From positions 124,001 to 188,000 of the forward strand of contig NZ_FMZQ01000013.1 in NCBI RefSeq assembly GCF_900102635.1: 64,000 nucleotides of DNA. Direction: 5' to 3'. The DNA is from Ectopseudomonas chengduensis (lineage in GTDB: Bacteria > Pseudomonadota > Gammaproteobacteria > Pseudomonadales > Pseudomonadaceae). A program made the position numbers and the translations under genes. The notes under the pieces are model-generated. The model was not told where the DNA came from. It saw only the letters and a program-made list of their open reading frames with translations, and ran no database searches. Below, piece after piece: positions 23,836 to 33,413 of this stretch. How positions within the stretch are numbered: position 1 is the first letter of the stretch; each line of letters starts with the position of its first letter.

Positions 23836-26800
23836 CACTGCCCCTTGAGCAGTGCCAGCAAGGCATCGGCATCGAGCTTGCCGCTCATCTCGCCGCCTTC
23901 GAGCAGGCTGCTGGCAAGGTCGCGTTTGCGGGCGTGCAGGCTGACGATTTGTTCCTCGATGGTGTTTTCCGTAACCAGTCGGTAGATGGTCACCGGGCGT
24001 TTTTGGCCCATGCGGTGAGCGCGGTCGCTGGCCTGGTCTTCCACTGCCGGATTCCACCAGGGGTCGAGGTGGATGACGTAGTCGGCGGCGGTCAGGTTGA
24101 GGCCGCTGCCACCGGCCTTGAGGCTGATCAGGAATATCTCGCCTTCGCCGGCCTGGAAGGCGTTGACCCGCTTCTGGCGCTCCTTGGCTGGGGTGGCGCC
24201 GTCGAGGTACTGATAGTGGATGCCGCGCTTATCCAGCCAGGCGCGAACGATGTCCAGGTGGTCGACGAATTGGCTGAAGACCAGCGCCTTGTGACGGTTG
24301 TCCAGCAGCTCTTCGACGATTTCCGCGAAGGCCTGGAGTTTGCTGCTGCTCAGGGGGCTACCCGGAATCACCAGTGAGGGATGGCAGCAGAAGCGGCGCA
24401 GGCGGGTGATCTCGGTCAGCACCTGAAGCGGGCTGCGCTCTTCGTCGGGTGCGCTGAGGTTGTCTACGGCCTGCTGGCGCAGGGCTTCGTACTGATGGGC
24501 TTCGGCCTCGGACAGCGGCACCTTGTAGGTGATTTCGGTGCGCGCGGGCAGCTCATCGAGCACCTGGCTTTTCAGGCGACGCAGGATGAAGGGTTGGATC
24601 AGGTTCTTCAGGGCGCGCCGCGCCGAGGCATCGCCCTGTTCGATGGGGGTGGCGAAGCGTTGGCCAAAGCTGTCCTGGCTGCCGAGCAAGCTGGGGTTGA
24701 TGAAGCGGAACAGGTTCCACAATTCGCCCAGGTGGTTTTCCAGTGGGGTGCCGGTGGCGATCAGGCGGAAGTCGGCCTGCAGGGCCATGGCGGCCTGCGA
24801 ACGTTTGGTCTGGGCGTTCTTGATCGCCTGCGCCTCATCGAGCACCACGCTGACCCAAGGCTGTTTGCTGAATGCGTCGGCATCCTGTTGCAGCAGGCCG
24901 TAGCTGACGATGACCAGATCCCGTGGACCTAGACCGTCCAGGGTGCGCGTGTGTTGGTAGTCGCGGATGTTGAGGGTAGGGGCGAAGCGATTGCTTTCGG
25001 CCTGCCAGTTGAGCGTCACCGAGGTCGGTGCCACCACCAACTGTGGGCCTTGTGCGGCGCGCAACAGCAGCAGGGCCAGGGTTTGTACGGTTTTACCCAA
25101 GCCCATGTCGTCGGCCAGGCAGGCGCCCACGCCCCACTGTGCCAGGCGTGCCAGCCAGGCAAAGCCTTCTTGCTGGTAATCACGCAGTTCGGCCTGCAAG
25201 GTGCTTGGCACCGCTGGCTGATAATCCCGCAGGGACTGCAGGCGTTGTAGGTGGGTCTGCCAGTCCTGACTGGCCTTGAATTCGCCGGCTTCTTCGGCCA
25301 GTTCGGCGAGCAGCGGGGTGGTCAGCGGGCTCAGGCGCAGGCCATCGTCGTTGATCCGTTCGGCCAGGTGGCTCAGTTCGTCCAGGCGCTTGCGCAGGCT
25401 GTTGCCGATGGCCAGCCAGTCATTGCTGCCCAGTGTGATGAAGCGGCCAGGGCTGGCCTTGAGCAGCTCCAGCAATTGGCGTAGCTGCAGCACTCGGCCG
25501 TCATCCAGGGTCAGCTCGCCTTGAAGCTGGAACCAGTCGCCTTGTTGCTTGAGGCCAAGCTTGAGGTGCTGGATCTCGCTGCGGCCCTTGATGCGCATGC
25601 GCTCGCCTTCCGGCCATACGCATTCGAGTAGCTGGCCGTCGATGGCCTGCAGCTCGCTGAGCACCTGCAGGGCGTCCTGCGGGTTTTCCAGTTGCCACTC
25701 CTGACCGTCGCTGTCGGCATTGGCCAGGGCTGGGCAGGCGTCGAGGATCTGTTGCAGGGCTTGGCGTTCGTGCTTGAGATTACGCGCCACTTGCACGGTT
25801 TTACCGTCGCGCTCACCCAGCAGGCGCTCGCTGCCATGCCCTGGCCGGAACCAGCCACCTTCAGCCAGAGGCCGCACCAGCAATTGCAAGCGCAGCCCCT
25901 CGGCCAACGGCAGTAGATGGGCGTAGAGGCGGGTATCGGCGCTTATCTCTTCGACGTGCGCGGTCAGCTCCGGGATATCCGAGTGGATGGGCAGCAACGG
26001 GGCGATACTGCCAATGGCTTCGACCAGTTGCGCCTTGGCTGACAGCGGCACGTTGAGGCCGTCACCGATGATCTCGGCGATCTGCCGCAGCTCCTTGCTG
26101 ACTGGGTAGATCTTCAGTCGCGTGGGGGTTTCCTTCACCAGCAGCAACTCGCCGTGGCCGATGCCCTCAGGCTGAAGCCGCAGGCTGATCTGGCCTTTGC
26201 TTTCCTTGAGCTGCAGGCCGGGCTCGCCCAGGCTGACGTCGACCCTTACCTCTGGCGCATCCTGCCAGAACAGATGGGGATGGCCCACCAGGCGCTGCAG
26301 TGCAAGGGAAGCCGGCAGGCTGTACTGGCGACCACCGTAATAGCTGCTCTCGACCTGGATCAGGCGGTTGGCCTCACGGTCCTGATCGCAGAGAAAGTCC
26401 AGGCTGTCGCCGTCCTCGAGCAGACGCTTGAGGGCAACGGGGCGGCCCTTGCTCCATTGCCCCTTGGCGTTGCGTTTTTGCTCGCGGGGCTCGAGCGTCA
26501 GGCCGCTGTAGCGATTCATACTGAGCAGCCAGGCCAGGCGCGTTTGTTGCTCGGCGCTCTTGACCGGGTTGGCCGGTGAGCGGATCAGGCTCAGTGCGTT
26601 GAGTGCCAGTTGCCAGCTTTCCTGACGCTGATACAGGTCTACCAGGGGCAGCGCACCATCAGGCAGTGGCGCGCTGCCGCCGAATTGGCGGCTGATCAGC
26701 GCTTCGTATTCATCGGCGAGCCAACGATAGCCATTTTCACATAGCTGCTGCGCCTGTTCCTGCAAGGCGTTACGCCAAGCCTTTTGCCTGGCCAGCGGCT

Positions 26801-27902
26801 CATCCAGCCAGTACAGCGCCAGGCCGAGCAGCAACCCATCCAGGCCCGGAGCCAGTGGCGGCAGTTTGTGCAACTGCGGCGGTCGACTGCCTTGGCGCAG
26901 GTCGAGAAAACTCAGCAGCAGCTGATAGGCGATGCCATACCCCTGTTTGCTGCCCAGTTGTAGGGCTTGTTTGAGCGTCGGTAACTGCTTGGGATCGTTT
27001 TCCTGAATCAGCGCCAGGCAGTACAGCGCGTTGAGTGTCGGCGGGAGGTCGATCTTGCGCTTTTTGGTCTGCTTGCGCAGATCGGCCATCCACTCACGTA
27101 GCACGGCCAGCATGTCGCGTAAGGCGCCCTTGGCGAACAGGCTGATGATCACATGCATCAGGCTGCGCGTCTCAAGGGCCATCTGCTCGAGGGTTGCCTG
27201 ATCGCCGCGCCACAGGGCGTGCAGCAGTACCTGCAAGCCAAGCTCCATATCGTTGTGCTGTTGCAGGCTCTGCAGGGCCATTCGATAGCTCTGCTCGGCC
27301 GGTGAGCAGGCTATCGCGGCCAGTTGCAGGTGGTCGTCGAGCAGTAGCTGGCGAACCGGCAGGGACAGTCTGGCCAAGAGGGTCTGCCCGGCTTCGTCGT
27401 TGAGCATCTGCCGGATCGGGTGCCATTCCAGCGATTCATGGATGGGGACCACATCGTCCAGTTGCTCCAGCGCCTGTGCCAGGTAATCGGCATCGTCAGC
27501 GATGATCGCCAGCCAGACTTCCTCCATGAGCCGTTTGCTGGACGGTGATGACCAGGTGTCGAGCGGGGTTAGCTGTTGCACATGTGCCTTGAGCAATGCG
27601 ACGCGATCCTCTGACTTGAACAGACGCAGCAGTACTTCGTTGCGTAGATTCGGCGTGATGCCAAACAAGGTGTGCCTGTCGCTTTGCCCCTGGGTTAGCC
27701 AGCCGGTTGCGATGAGTTCCTTGGCCACCTCGCTGAAGCAGGTGTGATCAAGCTGCCGTGAGCTGGAGAGGCGCACGTTGAGCGCGCGCAGGTGTTTGAG
27801 CAATGCGGTTTTGTTCTGCCCCATGACACAGGGCGCCAGGTTGAATAGCACCGATTGCAAGTGATACGGCAAGGCTTCAAACGCGACGGGTGACTTGGGC
27901 AT
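23835..27902 (-). CDS. Large SNF2-family DEAD/DEAH helicase
   Basis: The 1355-residue protein has SNF2 motor motifs in its last 450 residues: Walker A DDMGLGKTVQT near residue 930, LDEAQAIKN near 1020, ATGTPLENHLGELWNLF, and the C-lobe GGSGLNLTAADYVIHLDPWWNPAVE and QASDRAHRMGQ. The first 900 or so residues lack any motif I can name and hold leucine-rich helical stretches; no SWIM zinc finger is visible. Such proteins are DNA translocases, and the bacterial role is unclear. ATG 27902 is used; an in-frame start at 27974 would run through the ilvD terminator. It overlaps the downstream phosphodiesterase gene by one base. Confidence 0.9.
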   Translation of the reverse strand: MPKSPVAFEALPYHLQSVLFNLAPCVMGQNKTALLKHLRALNVRLSSSRQLDHTCFSEVAKELIATGWLTQGQSDRHTLFGITPNLRNEVLLRLFKSEDRVALLKAHVQQLTPLDTWSSPSSKRLMEEVWLAIIADDADYLAQALEQLDDVVPIHESLEWHPIRQMLNDEAGQTLLARLSLPVRQLLLDDHLQLAAIACSPAEQSYRMALQSLQQHNDMELGLQVLLHALWRGDQATLEQMALETRSLMHVIISLFAKGALRDMLAVLREWMADLRKQTKKRKIDLPPTLNALYCLALIQENDPKQLPTLKQALQLGSKQGYGIAYQLLLSFLDLRQGSRPPQLHKLPPLAPGLDGLLLGLALYWLDEPLARQKAWRNALQEQAQQLCENGYRWLADEYEALISRQFGGSAPLPDGALPLVDLYQRQESWQLALNALSLIRSPANPVKSAEQQTRLAWLLSMNRYSGLTLEPREQKRNAKGQWSKGRPVALKRLLEDGDSLDFLCDQDREANRLIQVESSYYGGRQYSLPASLALQRLVGHPHLFWQDAPEVRVDVSLGEPGLQLKESKGQISLRLQPEGIGHGELLLVKETPTRLKIYPVSKELRQIAEIIGDGLNVPLSAKAQLVEAIGSIAPLLPIHSDIPELTAHVEEISADTRLYAHLLPLAEGLRLQLLVRPLAEGGWFRPGHGSERLLGERDGKTVQVARNLKHERQALQQILDACPALANADSDGQEWQLENPQDALQVLSELQAIDGQLLECVWPEGERMRIKGRSEIQHLKLGLKQQGDWFQLQGELTLDDGRVLQLRQLLELLKASPGRFITLGSNDWLAIGNSLRKRLDELSHLAERINDDGLRLSPLTTPLLAELAEEAGEFKASQDWQTHLQRLQSLRDYQPAVPSTLQAELRDYQQEGFAWLARLAQWGVGACLADDMGLGKTVQTLALLLLRAAQGPQLVVAPTSVTLNWQAESNRFAPTLNIRDYQHTRTLDGLGPRDLVIVSYGLLQQDADAFSKQPWVSVVLDEAQAIKNAQTKRSQAAMALQADFRLIATGTPLENHLGELWNLFRFINPSLLGSQDSFGQRFATPIEQGDASARRALKNLIQPFILRRLKSQVLDELPARTEITYKVPLSEAEAHQYEALRQQAVDNLSAPDEERSPLQVLTEITRLRRFCCHPSLVIPGSPLSSSKLQAFAEIVEELLDNRHKALVFSQFVDHLDIVRAWLDKRGIHYQYLDGATPAKERQKRVNAFQAGEGEIFLISLKAGGSGLNLTAADYVIHLDPWWNPAVEDQASDRAHRMGQKRPVTIYRLVTENTIEEQIVSLHARKRDLASSLLEGGEMSGKLDADALLALLKGQ

Positions 27903-27952
27903 AAGAACGGGGCTCTGGCAACCTGACGGAGGGCAAATGGTAGTGGCTATCG

Positions 27953-27986
27953 ATAAAACGACCAAGCCCGGCACATGGCCGGGCTT
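27953..27986 (-). terminator. Rho-independent terminator of ilvD
   Basis: AAGCCCGGC and GCCGGGCTT form a 9-bp stem (27964-27972 with 27978-27986) with a five-base loop. On the minus strand it is followed by GGTCGTTTTAT, 22 bases after the ilvD stop. Confidence 0.8.
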
Positions 27987-28007
27987 AGTTTAGGCAGGGG
28001 GCGGGTA

Positions 28008-29846
28008 TCAGCCGTCCAGCATGGCCTTGTTGCGCACCGCACCCTTGTCGGCGCTGGTGGCGAGCAGGGCGTAGGCCTTGAGTGCGGTGGTTACCTTGCG
28101 CGCGCGTGGTGCGGCCGGCTTCCAGCCTTTCTTGTCCTGTTCGGCACGGCGGGCGGCCAGTTCTTCATCGCTGACCAGCAGGTTGATGCTGCGATTGGGG
28201 ATGTCGATGAGGATCTTGTCGCCGTCGTTGACCAGGCCGATGGCGCCACCTGCTGCCGCTTCCGGCGAGGCGTGGCCGATGGACAGGCCGCTGGTGCCAC
28301 CGGAGAAGCGGCCGTCGGTGAGCAGGGCGCAGGCCTTGCCCAGACCCTTGGACTTCAGGTAGCTGGTCGGATAGAGCATCTCCTGCATGCCAGGGCCACC
28401 TTTCGGACCTTCGTAACGGATGATGACGATGTCACCTTCCTTCACTTCGTCATTGAGGATGCCCTTGACCGCGCTGTCCTGGCTCTCGAAGACCTTGGCG
28501 TTGCCCTCGAAGACATGGATCGATTCGTCCACACCCGCGGTCTTCACCACGCAGCCATCGAGGGCGATGTTGCCGTACAGCACCGCAAGTCCGCCTTCCT
28601 GGGAGTACGCGTGCTCGACGCTGCGAATGCAGCCTTCGGCACGGTCGTCGTCGAGGGTTTCCCAGCGGGTGCTCTGGCTGAATGCGGTCTGGGTCGGGAT
28701 ACCGGCCGGGCCGGCCTTGAAGAAGTGGTGCACGGCCTCGTCGCGGGTCTGGGTGATGTCCCACTGGGCGATGGCGTCGGCCATGCTCGGGCTGTGCACG
28801 GTGGCCACGTCGGTGTGCAGCAGGCCGCCGCGAGCCAGCTCGCCGAGGATGCTGAAGACGCCGCCGGCGCGGTGCACGTCTTCCATGTGGTACTTCTGGA
28901 TGTTCGGCGCCACCTTGCACAGCTGCGGCACGATGCGTGACAGGCGGTCGATATCGCGCAGGTCGAAATCAATCTCGGCTTCCTGGGCCGCGGCCAGCAG
29001 GTGGAGGATGGTGTTGGTCGAGCCGCCCATGGCGATGTCCAGCATCATGGCGTTCTCGAAGGCCTTGAAGTTGGCGATATTGCGCGGCAGCACGGAGTCG
29101 TCGTTCTCGCCGTAGTAGCGCTGGCACAGCTCCACCGCCAGGCGCCCGGCGCGTAGGAACAGCTGCTCGCGGTCGCTGTGGGTGGCCAGTGTGGAGCCAT
29201 TGCCCGGCAGGGCCAGGCCGAGGGCCTCGGCCAGGCAGTTCATCGAGTTGGCGGTGAACATGCCGGAGCAGCTGCCGCAGGTCGGGCAGGCGCTGCGCTC
29301 GTACTCGGCGACCTTCTCGTCGCTGGCGCTGTCGTCGGCGGCGATGACCATGGCGTCGACCAGGTCCAGGCCGTGGTTGGCCAGCTTGGTCTTGCCGGCT
29401 TCCATCGGCCCGCCGGAGACGAACACCACCGGGATGTTCAGGCGCAGGGCGGCCATCAGCATGCCGGGGGTGATCTTGTCGCAGTTGCTGATGCAGACGA
29501 TGGCGTCGGCGCAGTGGGCGTTGACCATGTATTCCACGGAGTCGGCGATGATCTCGCGGCTCGGCAGCGAATAGAGCATGCCGTCGTGGCCCATGGCGAT
29601 GCCGTCGTCGACGGCGATGGTGTTGAATTCCTTGGCCACGCCGCCGTGCTTCTCGATCTCGCGGGCGACCAGTTGGCCGAGATCCTTCAGGTGCACGTGG
29701 CCGGGCACGAACTGGGTGAAGGAGTTGGCGATGGCGATGATCGGTTTCTTGAAGTCTTCGTCCTTCATCCCGGTGGCGCGCCACAGGGCGCGGGCGCCGG
29801 CCATGTTGCGGCCGTGGGTGGAGGTTTTCGAGCGGTAATCGGGCAT
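28008..29846 (-). CDS. ilvD: Dihydroxy-acid dehydratase
   Basis: The 612-residue Fe-S enzyme makes the 2-oxo acid precursors of valine and isoleucine. It begins MPDYRSKTSTHGRNMAGARALWRATG in family style and has the cluster cysteines in ISNCDKITPGML and CPTCGSCSGMFTANSMN, plus TDGRFSGGTSGLSIGH near the end. The length matches E. coli IlvD (616). With ilvA at 7131 the window holds two steps of isoleucine synthesis, in separate transcripts. Confidence 0.97.
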   Translation of the reverse strand: MPDYRSKTSTHGRNMAGARALWRATGMKDEDFKKPIIAIANSFTQFVPGHVHLKDLGQLVAREIEKHGGVAKEFNTIAVDDGIAMGHDGMLYSLPSREIIADSVEYMVNAHCADAIVCISNCDKITPGMLMAALRLNIPVVFVSGGPMEAGKTKLANHGLDLVDAMVIAADDSASDEKVAEYERSACPTCGSCSGMFTANSMNCLAEALGLALPGNGSTLATHSDREQLFLRAGRLAVELCQRYYGENDDSVLPRNIANFKAFENAMMLDIAMGGSTNTILHLLAAAQEAEIDFDLRDIDRLSRIVPQLCKVAPNIQKYHMEDVHRAGGVFSILGELARGGLLHTDVATVHSPSMADAIAQWDITQTRDEAVHHFFKAGPAGIPTQTAFSQSTRWETLDDDRAEGCIRSVEHAYSQEGGLAVLYGNIALDGCVVKTAGVDESIHVFEGNAKVFESQDSAVKGILNDEVKEGDIVIIRYEGPKGGPGMQEMLYPTSYLKSKGLGKACALLTDGRFSGGTSGLSIGHASPEAAAGGAIGLVNDGDKILIDIPNRSINLLVSDEELAARRAEQDKKGWKPAAPRARKVTTALKAYALLATSADKGAVRNKAMLDG

Positions 29847-30061
29847 GACGGATTCCTGCGGCTAATGCGGTTGTATAGGCGGTGAGCGTCGGTGGGCGGC
29901 AGGTCGCCGCGTAGTGTGGGCTGCATGACGAAACGGGATCGCCGTTCGTGCGGCCAGGGCTCACAGGCCCGCCGGAGGATGCCGGGCGGGGAATGGGGCG
30001 ATTCTACGCCCGGCAGGGCTGGCGGGGGAAGGTTGCCGGTCGTGCGCAGGCCCGTGACGGC
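29847..30061. other. Intergenic region between the ABC importer operon and ilvD
   Basis: These 215 bases should hold the ilvD promoter and the 3' end of the importer transcript (both minus strand). I find no clear hairpin-plus-T terminator, no consensus promoter, and no open reading frame with coding character. Confidence 0.5.
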
Positions 30062-30916
30062 TCAATGCGGTATTTCGATCCCGCGCATCCGCTCGGCACG
30101 TCGGCGTAGCAGTTCCAGGGTGACCAGCAGGGCGATGGAGACCAGGATCAGCAGTGTGGCGATGGCCAGGATGCTCGGGTTGATCTGCTCGCGCAGGCCC
30201 GAGAACATCTGCCGGGGAATGGTGCGTTGCTGTGGGCCGGCCATGAACAGGATCACCACCACTTCATCGAACGAGGTGATGAAGGCGAACAGCGCGCCGC
30301 TGATCACGCCGGGGCGGATCAGCGGCATGATCACGTCGAAGAACACGCGGATCGGCGTGGCGCCCAGATTCAGCGCGGCGCGTGCCAGGCTGTAGTCGAA
30401 ACCGGTGAGGGTGGCGGTGACAGTGATAATGACGAACGGCGTACCAAGTGCGGCATGGGCCAGGATCACGCCCAGGTAGCCACCGGCCAGGCCGAGGTTG
30501 GAGTAGAAGAAGAACATGCCGGCGGCGGTGATGATCAGCGGCACGATCATTGGCGACAGCAGCAGGGCGGTGATGAAGCGGCGAAACGGCATCTCATCGC
30601 GGGCCAGGCCTATGGCGGCGCAGGTGCCCAGAATGGTGGCGAGGATGGTCGAGAGGATGCCGATGAAGAAGCTGTTCTTGATCGCCAGTATCCACTTCGG
30701 ATCGTTGAATACCTCCCGGTACCAGCGCAGCGAATAGGCCTCGGGGTCGAGGGTGAGCATGCCTTCGGTGAAGCTGAAGAACGGCTCTGCGTTGAACGAC
30801 AGCGGCACGATCACCAGGATCGGCAGAATCAGAAACAGCAGCACCAGCCAGGAGCTGGCCTTGAGCAGCCAGTGTCCGAGGTGGTGCCAGAAGCCGTAGT
30901 AGGCGGGGATCTTCAT
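30062..30916 (-). CDS. ABC importer permease, PotC/YdcV-type (polyamine/GABA class)
   Basis: The 284-residue membrane protein has six transmembrane segments and the EAA loop around ARAALNLGATPIRVFFDVIMPLIRPG (key form EAA-LG...P). It belongs to the second-permease class of spermidine/putrescine-type importers. It starts eight bases after the stop of the partner permease gene and ends the four-gene operon. The cluster order ATPase, binding protein, permease, permease matches the AgtABCD GABA/aminovalerate importer of P. aeruginosa, as I remember it. Confidence 0.9.
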   Translation of the reverse strand: MKIPAYYGFWHHLGHWLLKASSWLVLLFLILPILVIVPLSFNAEPFFSFTEGMLTLDPEAYSLRWYREVFNDPKWILAIKNSFFIGILSTILATILGTCAAIGLARDEMPFRRFITALLLSPMIVPLIITAAGMFFFYSNLGLAGGYLGVILAHAALGTPFVIITVTATLTGFDYSLARAALNLGATPIRVFFDVIMPLIRPGVISGALFAFITSFDEVVVILFMAGPQQRTIPRQMFSGLREQINPSILAIATLLILVSIALLVTLELLRRRAERMRGIEIPH

Positions 30917-30923
30917 CGTCTCA

Positions 30924-32186
30924 TCATCCCAACTTGATATTGCTGGCGCCGACGAAACGGTCGTACACCCAGTACAGCAACAGGATCAGCCCGAGCAGCA
31001 GCGAGCCCAGCGCGGCGGCCAGCTCCCAGTTGTTCGAGCGCTGCATATGGAAGGCGATGATGTTGCTGATCATCTGTCCGTCGGTGCCACCGACCAGTGC
31101 CGGGGTGATGTAGTAGCCCACGGAGATGATGAATACCAGCAGTGCCCCGGCACTGAGTCCGGGCAAGGTCATCGGGAAGTAGATGCGGACGAAGGCCGGG
31201 ATCGGTTTGTCGCCGAGGCTGAGTGCGGCGCGCATGTAGCTGGGGTCGATGCCGCGCATCACACTGTACAGCGGCAGAATCATGAACGGCAGCAGGATGT
31301 GGGTCATCGCCACCACGGTGGCGAACGAGGTATAGAGCATCTCGAAGGGCTGACTGATCAGGCCGATGCCCATGAGGAAGGAGTTGATCACGCCGTTGGT
31401 CTGCAACAGCGCGATCCACGAGGTGGTACGCACCAGCAGCGAGGTCCAGAACGGCAGCAGCACCAGCACCAGCAGCAGGTTGGCGCGGTTCGACGGCAGG
31501 CCGGCGAGGTAGTAGGCCAGCGGGTAGCCGAGCAGGGCGCAGAGCAGGGTGATGACCAGCGCCATGTTCAGGGTCTTGGAATACAGCTGCAGGTAGATCT
31601 GGGTGTCCTGGCGCGCCTGGATGCCCTCGTCTGGGTGCATCTCCAGGTCCAGAGCCGTCAGGTAGTAGTCGTAGGTGTAGACCTTGCCGGCGCGCTCGAT
31701 GGCGTACCACAGCTCGGGCTTGCTCCAGTTGCGGTGGGCCTCGAGCAGCGTCTGCACGCCTTGGCTTTGCAGCGCCTGGGCGTCCAGTCGGCCAACGCGC
31801 CGGGCAGTGGCTTTGACCACGCTGGACATGCCGGTATAGGCGCGGTTGAGTTCTTCGGAGAGCTTGCCGGACAGGCGCTGCTGGTTAAGGCCATGCAGTT
31901 CGCTGGCGAAGACCTGCAGGGTTTTTTCGTCCGGCAGTTGCTTGTGATCGTCCCAGCGTTCGAGCTCGGCCAGGGTCTGCGGAATCAGTTCGGCCACGGT
32001 CGGGTGATACACGCTGCGCCACAGCATGGTCCCGATGGGGGCGACGAAGGTGACGAGGATGAACAGCAGCAGTGGCACCACGAACAGAAAGGCGGCGACG
32101 CGCTTCTTGCGACGGGCGCTGGCGGCTTGGCCAGCTTCGCTGGTGGTCAGGGATGACAAGGTGTTACTCCGTAAAACAGGGCGCAC
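30924..32186 (-). CDS. ABC importer permease, PotB-type, with large extracytoplasmic insert
   Basis: The 420-residue permease has its first transmembrane helix at about residues 30-52. A soluble insert of some 150 residues (about 54-205) follows, before the remaining five helices and the EAA loop (MRAALSLGDKPIPAFVRIYFP). The insert is much longer than in E. coli PotB (275-285 residues in total) and should lie in the periplasm, where it could meet the binding protein. This larger form is known among Pseudomonas polyamine/GABA-type permeases. Confidence 0.9.
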   Translation of the reverse strand: MRPVLRSNTLSSLTTSEAGQAASARRKKRVAAFLFVVPLLLFILVTFVAPIGTMLWRSVYHPTVAELIPQTLAELERWDDHKQLPDEKTLQVFASELHGLNQQRLSGKLSEELNRAYTGMSSVVKATARRVGRLDAQALQSQGVQTLLEAHRNWSKPELWYAIERAGKVYTYDYYLTALDLEMHPDEGIQARQDTQIYLQLYSKTLNMALVITLLCALLGYPLAYYLAGLPSNRANLLLVLVLLPFWTSLLVRTTSWIALLQTNGVINSFLMGIGLISQPFEMLYTSFATVVAMTHILLPFMILPLYSVMRGIDPSYMRAALSLGDKPIPAFVRIYFPMTLPGLSAGALLVFIISVGYYITPALVGGTDGQMISNIIAFHMQRSNNWELAAALGSLLLGLILLLYWVYDRFVGASNIKLG

Positions 32187-32207
32187 AGCAAGTGTCGATC
32201 AGTAGCT

Positions 32208-32293
32208 CCCTCTCCCGTTTACGGGAGAGGGCTGGGGAGAGGGTGACAGATTCACCCTCTCCCCCAACCCCTCTCCCACAAGTGGGAGAGGGG
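32208..32293. repeat. Three-hairpin CCCTCTCCC repeat inside the ABC importer operon
   Basis: Hairpin 1 pairs CCCTCTCCC with GGGAGAGGG (32208-32231). Hairpin 2 pairs GGGGAGAGGGTGA with TCACCCTCTCCCC (32234-32264). Hairpin 3 pairs CCCCTCTCCCAC with GTGGGAGAGGGG (32268-32293). It lies between the binding-protein gene and the first permease gene. This is where REP-like hairpins typically stabilise the upstream mRNA, so more binding protein than permease would be made (inference). Confidence 0.9.
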
Positions 32294-32305
32294 AGCTGAT
32301 GGCCT

Positions 32306-33379
32306 TTACTTCAACAACCACTCGTTGAATTTCTCACCCAACGACTCGCCATAGTCAGCCCAGAACTCGGAGCCAGCCTGGATGCCTTTATCCAGGTGAG
32401 CGGTCGGCAGGTGCGGCGTCGCAGTCTGGTCTGCCAGCGGCATGGACGACTTGCGGGTCGGGCCGTAGGCGACGTCCGGCATGCCGGCCAGCGGCTTGGA
32501 GCCGGTGGCGTACTTGATGAATTCCATAGCTAGGTCTTTCTTCTTCGAGCCTTTGACGATGGCCCAGGCGTCGAGGTCGTAGACGTGGCCGTCCCAGACG
32601 ATTTCGAAGGGTTTCTTCTCCTGCACGATGGCGTCGTAGAAGCGGCCGTTGGCCGATTGCACCAGCACCGCACCGCCGTCATTGAGCAGTTGTGGCGCCT
32701 GCGACCAGGAGTCGAACCAGACGATGTCCTTCTTGATGCTGTCCAGCTTGTCGAAGGCGCGTTGCTGGCCTTCGGGGGTGGCCAGCACGTCGTACACTTC
32801 ATCGGGCGCCACGCCGTCGGCCAGCAGTGCCCATTCCATGTTCACCTGCGGGCGTTTGCGCAGGGCGCGCTTGCCGGGAATCTTGGCGGTGTCGAAGAAG
32901 TCGCCGATGCTGGCAGCCTTGGTGCCGCCGATGGTGTTCTGGTTGTAGGCGAACACCACCGACCAGACGATGTTGCCCACCGCGCACTCGCTGGCCAGGG
33001 CTTCGGGGATGAAGTCCTGGGCGGCCGGGGTGCCGTCGATGCCGGCCGGCAGTACGCTGTGGTCGAGGGTTTCCAGCAGGCCTTCGGAGCAGGCGCGCTC
33101 GAGGTCGATCACCTCGAAGTCGACCACATCCCACTGAATGTTGCCGGATTCGACCTGGGCCTTGATCTCGGCGACGCCGCCCGAGTAATCCTCGAACAAT
33201 ACCTTGACGCCGGACTCTGCCTGGTAAGGGTCGATGACGTGTTTTTTCTGCGCCGCGCCATAGGCGCCGCCCCAGGACACCACGGTGAGGCTGTCCTGGG
33301 CCGTGGCGTTGCCCGCTGTGAGTCCCAATGCCGCCACCAGGGCGAAGGTGGAAAAGCTGGTAGTCAGTGATCTAGCCAT
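32306..33379 (-). CDS. Periplasmic binding protein of polyamine/GABA-type ABC importer
   Basis: The 357-residue protein has a signal peptide (about 1-27, cleavage near ATA-QD) and the PotD/PotF-like fold start LTVVSWGGAYGAAQKK, with WDVVDFEV and VFAYNQNTIGG further on. It captures substrate in the periplasm and delivers it to the permeases at 30062-32186. The ligand cannot be assigned; polyamines and gamma-aminobutyrate-like amines are both plausible. Gene order: 35 bp after the ATPase gene. Confidence 0.9.
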   Translation of the reverse strand: MARSLTTSFSTFALVAALGLTAGNATAQDSLTVVSWGGAYGAAQKKHVIDPYQAESGVKVLFEDYSGGVAEIKAQVESGNIQWDVVDFEVIDLERACSEGLLETLDHSVLPAGIDGTPAAQDFIPEALASECAVGNIVWSVVFAYNQNTIGGTKAASIGDFFDTAKIPGKRALRKRPQVNMEWALLADGVAPDEVYDVLATPEGQQRAFDKLDSIKKDIVWFDSWSQAPQLLNDGGAVLVQSANGRFYDAIVQEKKPFEIVWDGHVYDLDAWAIVKGSKKKDLAMEFIKYATGSKPLAGMPDVAYGPTRKSSMPLADQTATPHLPTAHLDKGIQAGSEFWADYGESLGEKFNEWLLK

Positions 33380-33413
33380 TGCTGTGCTCCATTTGCTTCT
33401 ACTAGTTGTGGGG

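Noticed and set aside
27903..27974. Upstream start for the SNF2 helicase at 27974
   Set aside because: It would place coding sequence over the ilvD terminator, and the added residues have no family support.
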